DNA from: Suillus spraguei
Lineage: Eukaryota > Basidiomycota > Agaricomycetes > Boletales > Suillaceae
DNA length: 64,000 nt
NCBI GenBank assembly: GCA_016800925.1
Contig: JABCPU010000117.1
Location: 1 to 64,000, forward strand
Direction: 5' to 3'
The notes below the pieces were generated by a model. The model had not been told where the DNA came from and did not search any database. It saw nothing but the letters and a program-made list of their open reading frames with translations. Shown one piece after another: positions 44,131-56,024 of the stretch; the first letter of the stretch is position 1, and every line of letters starts with the position of its first letter. The translations under genes were made by a program, and so were the position numbers.

Positions 44131-45235
44131 ATAACAAGTGCCAAGTGCCGGCACCTGAGCCCCGAACCCCGAAACTTCACACTTCAAACTTCAAAATTGA
44201 AACTTGCAAAAATCTGTATCATGTAAAATTTCTATTTCCTTGCAAAGTTCACTGAGTGTCAAGTACCAAGACCCAGGACCCGAATCCCGAATTCCTGGCA
44301 GTGTAACAAGTGCCGAGTGCCGGAACCCGACCCCCGAACCCCGAAACTTCAAACTTCAAACTTCAAACTTCAAAATTGAAACTTGCAAAAATCTGTATCA
44401 TTCAAATTTTCTATTTCCTTGCACAGTTCACCTGAGTGTCAAGTACTAAGACCTGGGACACGAATCCCAAATTCCTGGCAGTGTAACAAGTGCCGAGTGC
44501 CGGAACCTGACCCCTGAACCCCGAAACTTCAAACTTCAAACTTCAAAATTGAAACTTGCAAAAATCTGTATCATTTAAATTTTCTATTTCCTTGCACAGT
44601 TCACCAAGCATCAAGTACCAAGACCCGAGACCTGAATACTGAGTTCCTGGCAGTGTAACAAGTGCCAAGTGCTGGAACCTGACCCCCAAACCCCAAAACT
44701 TCACACTTCAAACTTCAAAATTGAAACTTGCAAAAATCTGTATCATGTAAAATTTCTATTTCCTTACACAGTTCACCGAGTGTCAAGTACCAAGACCCGG
44801 GACCCGAATTCCGAATTCCTGGCAATGTAACAAGTGCCGAGTGCTGGAACACAACCCCCAAACTCCAAAACTTACAACTTGAAACTTGAAACTCGCAAAG
44901 ATGTGTAAGATGTAAATTTTCTATTTCCTTATACAGTTCACCGAGTGTCAAGTACCAAGAACTGAGACCCGAATCCTGAATTCCTGGCAATGTGACAAGT
45001 GCCGAGTGCCAGACCTCAAACCCCGAAACTTGAAACTTGAAACTCGCACAAATCTGTATCATGTAAAATTTCTATTTCCTTATACAGTTCACCAAGTGTC
45101 AAGTACCAAAACCTGGAACCCAAATCCTGAATTCCTGGCAATGTAACAAGTGCCTCATGCCGGAACCCGAACCCTAAACCCTGAACCCCAAAATTTGAAA
45201 CTTGAAACTTGAAACTTGAAACTGTATGCCAGGGT
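44130..45235 (+). repeat. Tandem array of about 180-bp units, left
   Basis: About six units, each with AACAAGTGCCGAGTGCCGGA, CCCCGAAACTTCAAACTTC, AACTTGCAAAAATCTGTATC, TTTCTATTTCCTT(G/A)CACAGTTCAC and AAGTACCAAGACCCGGGAC. Inverted relatives at 46740-47690. Confidence 0.85.
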
Positions 45236-45324
45236 TTTGGGTCTCGGGTCTCGGTACTTCACACTTTGTGAGTTTCAAGTTTTGGGTTTCGAGTTTTGGC
45301 ACTCAGCACTCAGGACTTGGCACT

Positions 45325-46491
45325 CAGTGATTCAATAATTTGCTTCTGGCAGAGGTAACATTCATTGAAAAAATTGTATATACATCTATCACTATGCAAT
45401 TATGTCCACCTCCTCACAAGACCCTTTAACCTTCACCTCAACATCCAGTTCATTCTCGACCATCTTATCATGGATGCCCTCCTGTTGCTCCTCAATCATT
45501 TTTAAAGTTTTTGAATGTCTTATCATTGCATAAATGGCCAGCCCTGCTCAGACATCAACAGTAGTACACTCCCACATGTGTCATATGCAAAGGATCAGTT
45601 GTATATAGGCCACAAATCTGATATGTCATGTACAGGGGATATTTCTACTGATAAGAAGCCTACATAATAATCAAGCTTGTGATAAGTGATCTGATGCGTG
45701 ATTTACCTCTCATATATGTCCCTAATGATGTATTTGAAGTTTTAGAAAGATCCATGAAGGACTGACTGAATGATAAGTAAAATGACATATATGTGAAAAG
45801 TGACAATTGACATCTTTTTACACAAAGTCACATTTATATATGGTACAGTTTAAATATTTCATTCAAAATATGTAAGATACATGTTAGACTACTAAAGGAA
45901 CCTATACTGCATATTGCCCTGAGGTTGGAGGGTGGTGAAAGGGATGTGGTGTATATCTCAGTTGACCCAGCGTCAAAGTCCTACAACTGCCCAACTGACC
46001 ATTTTCGATATTTTGGGACTTTGAACTTTCCCACAGTCAATTTCTTATCTATTTCACTTCCTCAGCACTCAATTCTTGTTGGATGATTTTATAAATTTAG
46101 ATATATCATAGTGAATGTATTTTAAATCTACTCCAGGTGTCTGATTAATAAACTTTGATGTTTTGAAAGTATGGGCTCCTTATCAGTAGAAATAGTAAGC
46201 ATTCACACTAGTTCAAAACTCTGGCCTATTTTAAGCTGATCCTTGTCATACAAAGCAAGTATATATGGTATTATAATGATATATGAAGAGGCTGTATTAT
46301 TTATGCAAGAGTAAGATACTGAAAACATCAAAAGTGTGAGAAATGCGACTTTCTATGTTTTTGTTCTTGGATGTTGAGGTGAAGGTTAAAGGGTCTTGTG
46401 AGGAGGTTGGCATAATTGCATAGTAATTGATGTATATACAATTTTTTTCAATGAATGTTACCTCTGCCAGAAGCAAATTATTGAATCACTG
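45325..46491. repeat. Palindromic core, 1.17 kb
   Basis: Begins CAGTGATTCAATAATTTGC and ends GCAAATTATTGAATCACTG. The first 125 bases (through CCTTCACCTCAACATCCA near 45433) pair with the last 125. Weaker pairing continues inward (ATTTCTACTGATAAG at 45648 with CTTATCAGTAGAAAT at 46177). No gene inside. The termini resemble hAT-type CAGTG ends. Confidence 0.75.
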
Positions 46492-46517
46492 AGTGCTGAG
46501 TGCCGAAACTCAAAACT

Positions 46518-46740
46518 GTTATGGCCATGCAAAACTAGAGGCTATTCAGAAATTCCAGCTTTGCATGGGGTCGTACTGGAGGGTCATACTAATTCATGGG
46601 GGCTTGGCCTCAGCTTGTGCGCTGTGCCCCTTGCCTGAGTACATGCCCCTAATTTCATATGAAGTCCAAAGAGGAGTTCTTGTGAAGTCCAAGGGAGAAC
46701 CTTGGAGGAACTCTTGGGCTGGATTGCTCCAGCTTGGTAC
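46518..46740 (+). repeat. Diverged LTR fragment
   Basis: TGTTATGGCCATGC.. followed by GGCTTGGCCTCAGCTTGTGC and GCTGTGCCCCTTGCCTGAGT, similar to the start of the 769-bp solo LTR family (GGCTTTGGCCTCAGTTCGTG). Truncated. Confidence 0.5.
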
Positions 46741-47690
46741 TCAACACTCAGTGAACTGTGTAAGGAAATAGAAATTTTACATGATACAGATTTTTGCAAG
46801 TTTTGAGTTTCAAGTTTCAAGTTTTGGGTTTGGGGCTTTGGCACGAGGCACTTGCTACATTGCCAGGAATTCGGGTCTTGGGTCTTGCTACTCAACACTC
46901 GATGAACTGTGTAAGGAAATAGAAATTTTACATGATATACATTTTTGCGAGTTTCTGTCACATACCGTATTTCACACCCCATCTCCACTATGATCTCTGG
47001 CCCTGATCTCCATATTTCCGGACCTTCGGACCTCTGCAGCTAGCCTGCCAACCCTAAATTTGGGATTCGGGTCTCGGGTCTTGGTACTCAACACTCGGTG
47101 AACTGTGTAAGGAAATAGAAATTGTACATGATACAGATGTTTGCGAGTTTTGAAATTTCAAGTTTTGGGTCTCAGGCTTCGGCACTCAGCACTCAGCACT
47201 CAGCACTTCATACATTGCCAGGAATTCAGGATTTGGGTCTCAGGTCTTGTTACTTGACAATTGGTGAACTGTGTAAGGAAATAGAAATTTTACATGATAT
47301 ACATTTTTGCGAGTTTCTGTCACATACCATATTTCACACCCCATCTCCACTATGATCTCTGGCCCTGATCTCCATATCTCCGGACCTCCGGACCTCCGCA
47401 GCTGGCCTGCCAACCCTACATTCAGGATTCAGGTCTTGGGTCTTGGTACTCAACACTCGGTGAATTGTGTAAGGAAATAGAAATTTTACATGATACAGAT
47501 TTTTGCGAGTTTCAAGTGTTGTGTTTCAAGTTTCAAGTTTTGGGTTTTGGCACTCAGCACTCGGCACTTTGTACATTCCCAGGAATTCAGGATTCGAGTC
47601 TCAGGTCTTGGTACTTGACACTTGGTGAACTGTGTAAGGAAATAGAAAATTTACATGATATACATTTTGTGAGTTTCAAGTTTTAAATGT
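46740..47690 (-). repeat. Tandem array of about 180-bp units, right, inverted
   Basis: Four units carrying GTGAACTGTGTAAGGAAATA, GAAATTTTACATGATACAGA and TTTTGCGAGTTTCAAG, the complement of the 44130-45235 units. Two copies of a block with CACCCCATCTCCACTATGAT are inserted at about 46970-47060 and 47335-47418. Confidence 0.85.
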
Positions 47691-49770
47691 GTGGATCAAA
47701 TTCCTTTTATTGTCTCACATTTTTCTGAGTCCCGAGTGCAGAATCACGAGTGCCAAACCCCGAAATTGTGGATTACCAGATGTCAGAGTTCGGGGTTCAG
47801 CACTAAAAATGTGTGGGTCAAAGTCTTTTTATTGCCTCACATTGATTCACACATTTTGAGTGCCGAACCCTGAACCCCGGCACCTGGCACTCAGGACTCG
47901 ACACAAAATGTAAAGAATTTGAAACCTATCTGTTGAGTCACCTTGTGCCGGGTGCTGGGTAACAATGTGAAACATATCAATCCATACATCTTAAGTGCCG
48001 AACCCCAAACGCCGGCACCTGGGACTCAGGACTCATCACCATGTGAAAAATATCGATCTACATATTTTAAGTGCTGAACCCCAACCCCCCTGGCACCCAG
48101 GACTCGGTACCCAGGACTTAGAACAATGTGAGGCAATACAGAGATATTGATTCACACGTATTGAGTGCCGAACCCCAAACTCTGGCACCCGGCACTCGGG
48201 ACTCGGGCCTTGGGACTCATAACAATGTGAAAGATATTGATGCACATATTTCGACACCAAACCCTGAACTCCGGCACCCGGCAGTCAGGAATCGGGACTC
48301 AGGCCTCATAACAATGTGAAAGATATTGATCCACATATTTTAACACCGAACCCCGAACCCCAGCACCTGGGAGTCAGAACAATGTGAGGCAATCCAAAGA
48401 TATTGATTTACACATGTTGAGTGCCAAACCCCAAACTCCGGCACCCAGGAGTTAGAACAATGTGAGGCAATACAAAGATATTGATTTACACATGTTGAGT
48501 GCCAAACCCCAAACTCCGGCACCCAGGAGTTAGAACAATGTGAGGCAATACAAAGATATTGATTTACACATGTTGAGTGCCAAACCCCAAACTCCGGCAC
48601 CCAGGAGTTAGAACAATGTGAGGCAATACAAAGATATTGATTTACACATGTTGAGTGCCAAACCCCAAACTCCGGCACCCGGCACTCAGGGATCGGGATT
48701 CAGGACTCATAACAATGTGAAAGATATTGATCCACATATTTTATGTGCCAAACCCCGAACTCCGGCACCCGGCACTCGGGACTCGGGCCTCGGGACTCAT
48801 AACAATGTGAAAGATATCGATCCACATATTTTAACACCGAACCCTGAACCCCGGCACCCGGGAGTTAGAACAATGTGAGGCAATACAAAAATATTGATTT
48901 ACACATGTTGAGTGCCGAACCCTGAACTCCGGCACCCGGCACTCGGGGATTGGGATTCGGGACTCATAACAATGTGAAAGATATTGATCCACATATTTTA
49001 TGTGCTGAACCCCGAACTCCGGCACCCGGGAGTTAGAACAATGTGAGGCAATACAAAGATATTGATTTACACATGTTGAGTGCCGAACCCCGAACTCCGG
49101 CACCCGGCACTGGGGACTCGGGACTTGGTACTCATAATGTGAAAGATATTGATCAACATATTGTCAGTGCTGAACCCTGAACCCTGGCACCCAGCACTCG
49201 CGACTCGGGATTCAGAACAATGTGAGGCAATAGACACCTATTGATCCACACATTCTAAGTGCCGAACCCTGAACTCCGAACTCCGGTAGTCTACTATTTA
49301 GGGGTTCGGGGTTCGGTATTCAGGCTTCTGCACTTGAGACCAAAAAAAATGTTAGGCAATAAAATGACTTTGATCCACACATTTTTGGTAGATATCTTTT
49401 TCGTCTCAAATCTCGAATCTCAAGTGCCGAACCCTGAATCCTGAAATCCGGTAGTCCACAATTTCGGGGTTCAGTCCTCGGGACTCAGACACATGTCAGG
49501 CAACAACAAAACTTTGATCCACACATTTTTGGTAGATGTCTGTTTTGTCTCAAATCCCAAATCTCAAGTTTCTAGTTTCTGATTTCGGTACTCTGCACCC
49601 GCACCCGGCACTCGGCACCAGATGACTCGACACATGGACTTTAAATCTTTCACCTTGTGTGTTGTGTTTCGGGTGTCCGGGTATCTGGAATTCAGAAAAT
49701 ATCTAGTTTGAATCTCCAGTTTCGAGTTCCTGGTTTCGGGACTTGGCACCCGGCACCTCAATTATCGATG
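47690..49770. repeat. Tandem array of about 80-120-bp units (CCGAACCCCGAACTCCGG)
   Basis: About eighteen degenerate units built from GTGCCGAACCCCGAACTCCG, CACCCGG(C/G)A, AACAATGTGA and AGATATTGAT(C/T)(C/T)ACA. At 48373-48685 four consecutive 78-bp units are essentially identical, so the minus frame repeats a 26-residue peptide. Minisatellite, not coding. Confidence 0.85.
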
Positions 49771-49904
49771 AATGTCAGACATGGTGAATTCAGGTTTTCG
49801 TGCTTCAGGGTTTAGATTTTGGTGGTCGATGGTAGGTATATGCACTCATAGGGTGCATGTATCCTATGTGTTTGATTCTCTGGTGGCTACATCAGCTGTA
49901 CATC

Positions 49905-50460
49905 CTTATCATACATATCTAGGCCCACCCGTATATGTAATATATTTTACCTCGGCCCACCCATCTATGTAAAATTCCCCCATGTCAGCCCACCCATCTA
50001 TGCAATAAATATTTTACTGCACCCTCAGCCCACACATCCATGTAATACACCCCACGTCGGCCCACCCGTCTATGTAAAATTCCCCCACGTCGGCCCACCC
50101 ATCTATGCAATAAATATTTTACTGCACCCTCGGCCCACCCGTATATGTAATATTCTCTTACCTCGGCCCACCCGTCTATGCAATAATATTTGCCTTGCAT
50201 CTCTCTTCAGCCCAGCTGTCTATAATATCCTACTCTACATACTACCCAGATGGGCCCACCCATCTCTGTCGGGGATGATATCCCCCTGGCCCATCTGTCA
50301 ACATCAGAAATCAAAATCATGTTTCCCTCGGCCCACCCGTCTCTCCCAAAAATACAAGTCTCCTGGCCCACCCGTCTCCATCGGAAATAATATTCTCCCT
50401 GGCCCATCCGTCAACATCGAGGATATACATAACCTCGGCCCATCATCCGCTGGCCCATCT
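49905..50460 (-). repeat. TAGACGGGTGGGCCGAGG tandem block, right, inverted
   Basis: Units with CCTCGGCCCACCCGTCTATG about every 35-60 bp. Two 88-bp segments (49940-50010 and 50060-50125) are near copies. Counterpart of 43140-43605. Confidence 0.8.
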
Positions 50461-50523
50461 TTGACAGGATATTATGTGGGTCGGGTGACCCGTATAGTAC
50501 GAAGTTTGTCACTGAAGGGGCTC

Positions 50524-51569
50524 GATGTTCTTCCTGAATACTTCCATCAATTTGTTGAGGCTAGCAACTGGGTATTTCATACTATACTGCGAGTTAGCAT
50601 CCCATTGTAATCATTCTAGAAATGAGAAATGACACTAACAGTTCACCACTTTGAACCATGTCGCTCCATGACAAACTGCTGGATCCATGATTTTGCTGAA
50701 TTGTTGGCATCAAAGGCACAGATGAAGGAATATAGTAAGGATGGTTCTTGTTTAAGTGTGTACTGGCACACTGGGCATGAATTCAACATCTGCCAGTTGG
50801 GAGTATCACAGCCAAGGTGTTTGTCAAGATGACAAGAAATCTGTCATTGAAGCTCAAGGTAAACATTGAAGGCAGTATGGAGTTGCTCAGCAAGATAGCG
50901 ACTATAGTGTACCTGAATTATATGTCAATTATGTGAGACCATGCTGAAAGTGACAGCACTTACATCATGCAGGTGGCACAATTTTTTGGCTTCCATGTGG
51001 ATGCTGAGGCAAGGGCACACATGATGTGTCAGTCAGTAGACAGCAAGGGTCCAAACTGTGATAGTTACACTAGGCTTTACTGGCGATGAACCAATGCATC
51101 CATAGCATAGTAAGGTTACATTAGTGAACATAGACTCATGCTTGAATCTGTGGATGGATTGACCTAGAGCACAGTTACCCATTAGTAAAATACCACATAG
51201 AAAATGGTATTGCTACTCACTGAATATGTCCACTACTTTGATTTTCAAACATGTCATCAGAGTTATCAACCTCAGGGACTTCAATGCCATCATGCTGGTA
51301 AGTGAGTAGTGCATCGGTAAGTGCATCATATTGATTGCTCCAGGTCAAGGGTAAATATGAGAAATACACGAGCACAGAATAACATACTTGATTTGCGCAT
51401 GGGTGATCTGCTCAAGCTCCGAATAGAGGGCATGTTCCTCACTCCAATGGCTGACACCAAAGCCTTCTTCACCAGGCAGAGGGAGCATTGCATCAATATC
51501 CATGAAGTTGTTGTCCACATGAGTGTCTGTAGTGGTGTGTGATGGTGCTTTGGATATAGCAAGAGACTC
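50524..51569 (-). pseudogene. KDZ transposase N-terminal part, inverted copy
   Basis: Mirror of 15060-16105. Contains the HYSRYLAEQLHTAFNVYLEL, SCPVCQYTL and FDANNSAKSW blocks and stops after LMEVFRKNI. The remaining 1.2 kb of the transposase present on the left is absent, so this copy is truncated as well as decayed. Confidence 0.85.
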
Positions 51570-51890
51570 AGAAACTAAGAGTCGTTCTCACTTGTGCAGA
51601 GGCAACTCTACACAATGATCAGCTGAGTTAAATGGAGGAAATATTGCACTGAACTTTTGAGTAGTTCAGCACAAAAAAACTTTGCTTGGTCTTCATGCTG
51701 TTGGATGCTGCTGGCTCGCAGAGTCTTGACTTTACTACTGCCTATTTACACTAAGCACCTGCAGGAGATGCTACCCAATGAATTCTGTGAGGGACCAACC
51801 ATGAGATGTGGTTCGAGGTGGTGGTGGTAGCTGGAAGAGAATTTTCCCTCCAGTTCACTAACCCACACAAGTGCTGATACACATGGTGAT

Positions 51891-52659
51891 TGTCATATAC
51901 CATACTTCTAATCTCAGATCCGACCATATCCGATCAGATCCGATCGATTCCATATCCGTCCGGTCCACAGATCCTGTCCGGACCACCCATCCGAATGTGC
52001 TCACTTCTCGCACCTTAACTCCCTTGTGTATATCTGCGTCTATCTCCTTTTGTCATCCCTCCTGTTTCTGGTATTCCGGCTGTTTATATTTCCGTCCTGT
52101 GTTACTGATCCGTTTCCTGTGTTCATTTCCGATTCATGCTTACTGATCCGCTGTGCATTAACTAATAGACTCCTGTTACACTTCGTACATAGCCCTCAGT
52201 CCTGGACTTGCTAATTATCCGTCTTAGATACTTACAGTATATAAACCACTTGTAGATCTCCGTAGAACCTTAGTTCGAATATCATCTTAGATTCTACTCA
52301 TTCTGCCTCCTCCGGACTTAAGCCACTTTCCACTTTAAGTCACCTTCTGAGACTTAGGATTGATTCCTATAGTCTATATCTCCGACTCTATCTTCGGATA
52401 GTCTATCTCCGTTAGTTTCTAGTTAGGAACTCGTTCCAAAACTAGCCTTAATCTCTGTCCTCTCCTTACGTTCCGAATAACCTTCGGACGTATCATATCC
52501 GACACCTTCGGACACCCGGATCCATCACGCAACTCCTTCCAGGTCTTCGGACGAATAACTCCTCCCTGAAATAAGGGGCATTACTCGAGAAAGGGGCACA
52601 GTGCACGAACTGAGGCCAAAGCCCTTCGGATCTCTCTACCCTTGAGTACAGTCTTAACA
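51891..52659 (-). mobile_element. Solo LTR, inverted copy
   Basis: Mirror of 13970-14738 with the same target duplication (GTGAT on this strand), so it was copied with the arm rather than inserted separately. Confidence 0.9.
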
Positions 52660-55259
52660 GTGATTGTGCATGTTTATTGAAGGGATGGCATGTGACATAT
52701 GCTCCAGGTGTGATAGGAATGTTGGGAGGATAAAAATGTGAAGACTGAGGAGGACAGTGATGGACAGGAAACAAACCGAGTCTAAGGAGTGTTCAAAGCG
52801 GTGGTTGGTGTAAAAGCTATGGGACAGTGGGTTTCCACATCTGTAATCATACTTTAGGGTTCGGAGTGTAATGCCTTGTACTCCAAACCCTAATCACTAG
52901 TTTGGTGCAGAGCTTACTGCTTGTTCGAACTTCGCAGAGTTGAAAAAAATTTGTCTGAACATTTTTGAACTAAAGTTGTTTTGCTTGTAAGTGTCATGGC
53001 TGCACAAGCACACTGTGACATACCTTGTGAAAACCAAATGATGGACAGCATAGACAAGAGCCTAAGGGTTCAGATGCCAGACAACATAGTATAACACTTT
53101 TAGAGGATTGGGAGGGTTCATGTAGGCACACAGGGAGGTTCTGGAGGCCCGCAAAGGGATGCGAGAGTACAAACTATGGTTGGAAGGCAGATTAAGTAAT
53201 GCTAGATGCCTATTGGGAGGGTTAATGGAGGTGCGCAGGGAGGTGCTGGAGGTCCAGGAAGGAATACGAGAGCAAGAACTATAATTAGATGGTGGGAGGG
53301 TGGGTCTCAGAGATAAGTTTCCCACAACATAGAAATCGGGTCACTCAGACCCTTTATAGTGCAGGCCAGAGGGTAGGCATAGTGTTGTTGTGGGCTGAGG
53401 GGTGTGCAATGGGCAATATACACTAGAAAACAAAGTGGCATAGAACAAATATTAAACAAACATAGTGTGTGAGAACAGTAAAGTCACGGTTTTGTCTAGT
53501 GTGCACTGGCGGTGCTCTGTATAAATGACATTTTAGCTCACTAAAGAGGACGTATAAGCCCTGCCTGTCCTCTTTACTAACTAGGTAATATGGGAAGTAT
53601 AGATGTTTATGTTGTCTATTGAAATGTTCACTGTTTCTTTTGACCTTGACAACACCAGAATGAGTCTCTCTGTGATGACCCAACCCAACCAAGTCATGTT
53701 TCACCCTCACATGGTATGTGATGTTGTCTTCCCAGGTGAACAGCTAAATCTCATATGTGCACTCACTCTAGGATCATGGTTGAGACTGCGCTTGGAAAAT
53801 TTACAGTCTGGTTCACATTGGAATCAGAAAAAAACCAAACTGGACCATTGAGAATGGTTCTTCTCAATGGTCTGGTTCTAGGTTCAAAGATTTTGAAGAA
53901 CTGGTGCATGGTTTGGTTTTCAGTTCTTGCCCAGGACCCTCTGAACTGGACCACGGCAGCACTAAGTGATCTAGGTATGGCAGGACAAGAGGAAGCGACT
54001 CACCCTCAGTCATGTATAACAGACTGAGGGAAGAGATGAACCATAGGTATCAGATATATATATGAGTTGTATTCCTTCTGCTAACTCCGACAAGCAGTGT
54101 TGTTCATGGTCACATTGGTGATGTGCAATGCACACATCAACAGACCTCTACCTCATCATGTAAAGCATGAACAGCGTCAATAAACTCCATAAACACTCAA
54201 CTAGCCATCTCTGGCCCATCCAATGAGAGCTGGGAGGATGCAAGTGAGTAACTGTAATGCCCAACATCAGGGAGTGCAAAGATCCATCTGAAGATACTGA
54301 AGAAACTGACATGCTAAGGGATCCACCGCTGTCATGAGAGGTGCTGTAATCATCTTCTGAGTCTGATTCCTCAAGTAGCTCATCAAGTGTATGTTGCACA
54401 AGCTCTACATAGTGAGCCAATATAAGGTCATCATGTGTATTTTTGAGGGCTTGTAGCTGTTGTTTTCATTGCAATATGTGAGGCATGGTTGATCTTATCA
54501 GCATAGTATGGACAGTGATCAGTGTAAGCAGAGCAGAGCTATAATTCAGACTTTCAATAGTGTCATCCAACTTTCCAAACATGTTGTACTTCTCTTTACT
54601 TTTTTAACTTTGAATACCACTATTAAATAATTAAATATTTATAAGTGTATATATTCCATGGTCCAATTTTTCACAGCAATAGCAACAAGGTTTGATGTCT
54701 ACTACAATGTATGCTCATGTGCAAGTTCTGGAAGAGCCAAACAAGTAATGGGATTACAAAAAAGACAAAGAATTATTGCTAGAAAGATCAAAGTGAGGAG
54801 CCATACAGTGATCAGCTTCAATCATTGTCATTCTCCATCCAGTGGTAGTCATAGCATCATCTTCTTGGCCTTCCTGCTATTTCGTCTGATCCTGTCAGCG
54901 GGCTTTCTTTGGCTTGAATCAGTCATTTGCTGTGTTCATTGATCGATCCATTCCATTTTCAGGTTTTGGTTCGCACTCAAGTGCTTGCAGTTCGTCAGCG
55001 GATAAAAAGGGTTTGCTACTCGTTATATACAGCATGCTGAACCGCGAGGAGGAAGCGATGGGATGGGGCAGATGCGAAGAGATCCAAGAAAATCGCACAG
55101 GGACTAATCAGGTAGCGGGCATTGCCACTTTAGCTAGCCCAACCGGCTTGTTATATATGCGCCTCCATAGCAGGGAACAAAGTTGATTTTGAAATTGAAA
55201 CTCTCGCGGATACGGACGAGATTTCGACCTCTTTTCCGTCTGTCGACGCATGTTGAATG

Positions 55260-55472
55260 TGGATGCAAGCGAAAACAATGTAAAGAACTGACGGGTTGTC
55301 TTTCTCCCGAAAGCATCGGCACAACGTCCTGAATCATTGCGAATTCAGCACGAAGGGGGATAGAGCAGGATGTATCATGCAGCTCACCGAACAGAAACTG
55401 GCCGATCACACTTCCGATATTGGCAGAAGCTTTCAGTAATCCTTACGTGCATAATTTCGTCTGGTTAAAGTC
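55260..55472 (-). pseudogene. PHO84-like transporter relic, inverted copy
   Basis: Mirror of 11158-11370: GSVIGQFLFG, 59-bp intron, RCADAFGRK. Confidence 0.5.
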
Positions 55473-56024
55473 TGATACGGGATTCTGCAGTCGAGAAAGG
55501 CCAGATGTCTACCAACCAAGAAAAAGCCAGCCTTGATGACAGATAAGCACACACAGACTCAGACACGGTGCCAATCGCACTCACCTCGGTGTATGGCAGA
55601 ATGAATTGGGGGTCTGCCCCCGCTGGATTGCCCATGCTCCTGGAGGGTAGTTCTCTGGCGAGTCTCTTTGCCTCCTGCTTGACTAGACATCGTGCCGCGC
55701 TGGTAGGTAAGGGATCGATGATGTGATGTGACTACGGATGGAGGTGAAAGTGAGAGCTGGGCGACCCATTGTTGTTCAGCCACTCTGCCAGAATCCCCTG
55801 CGCGACGTGGTGCGGGGCGCCCCAAGAAATACCTATCGCAAACTGTACTCATGAGCTCGCTAGTACATGACCGATGCATGTTAGATACTATATGCCAAAT
55901 AAGACAGCAGGGAAACATACATGATTTGGGTCTACCGTTGTAGCCAACTCCATTGAATCCAACGCGGATTGATTGCGGCATACTTTGACGCGGACTTGGA
56001 GTTGTTTCGGTTTGTTTGTCACCT

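Larger units (their letters stand above)
43110..50514. mobile_element. Foldback-like element of inverted tandem repeats
   Basis: Starts CAGTGAACTATC and ends ..AACTTCGTACTATACGGG read inward on the opposite strand, finishing TCACTG. The termini align over about 70 bp as inverted repeats (ATTATACG.., CATAATATCC, GGGCCAGCGG). Inside, tandem-repeat blocks occur in opposite orientation on the two sides of a palindromic core at about 45325-46491. No transposase is seen, so it is non-autonomous if mobile. No target duplication was found (left flank CACATATTA, right flank AAGGGGCTC), perhaps because the flanks were rearranged. Confidence 0.55.
50524..56024 (-). repeat. Right arm of 5.5-kb near-identical inverted repeat
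   Basis: Reverse complement of 10606-16105. It ends at the inner side within the KDZ transposase (GATGTTCTTCC, 50524) nine bases after the foldback terminus, and at the outer side at GTTTGTCACCT (56024), beyond which the sequence differs from the left flank. Confidence 0.95.

Noticed and set aside
48373..48685. Regular repeats that could suggest a CRISPR array
   Set aside because: Units are contiguous 78-bp copies without unique spacers, in a eukaryotic genome with introns.
43110..50514. Autonomous hAT or KDZ transposon
   Set aside because: No transposase frame inside; only the termini are suggestive and no target duplication was found.
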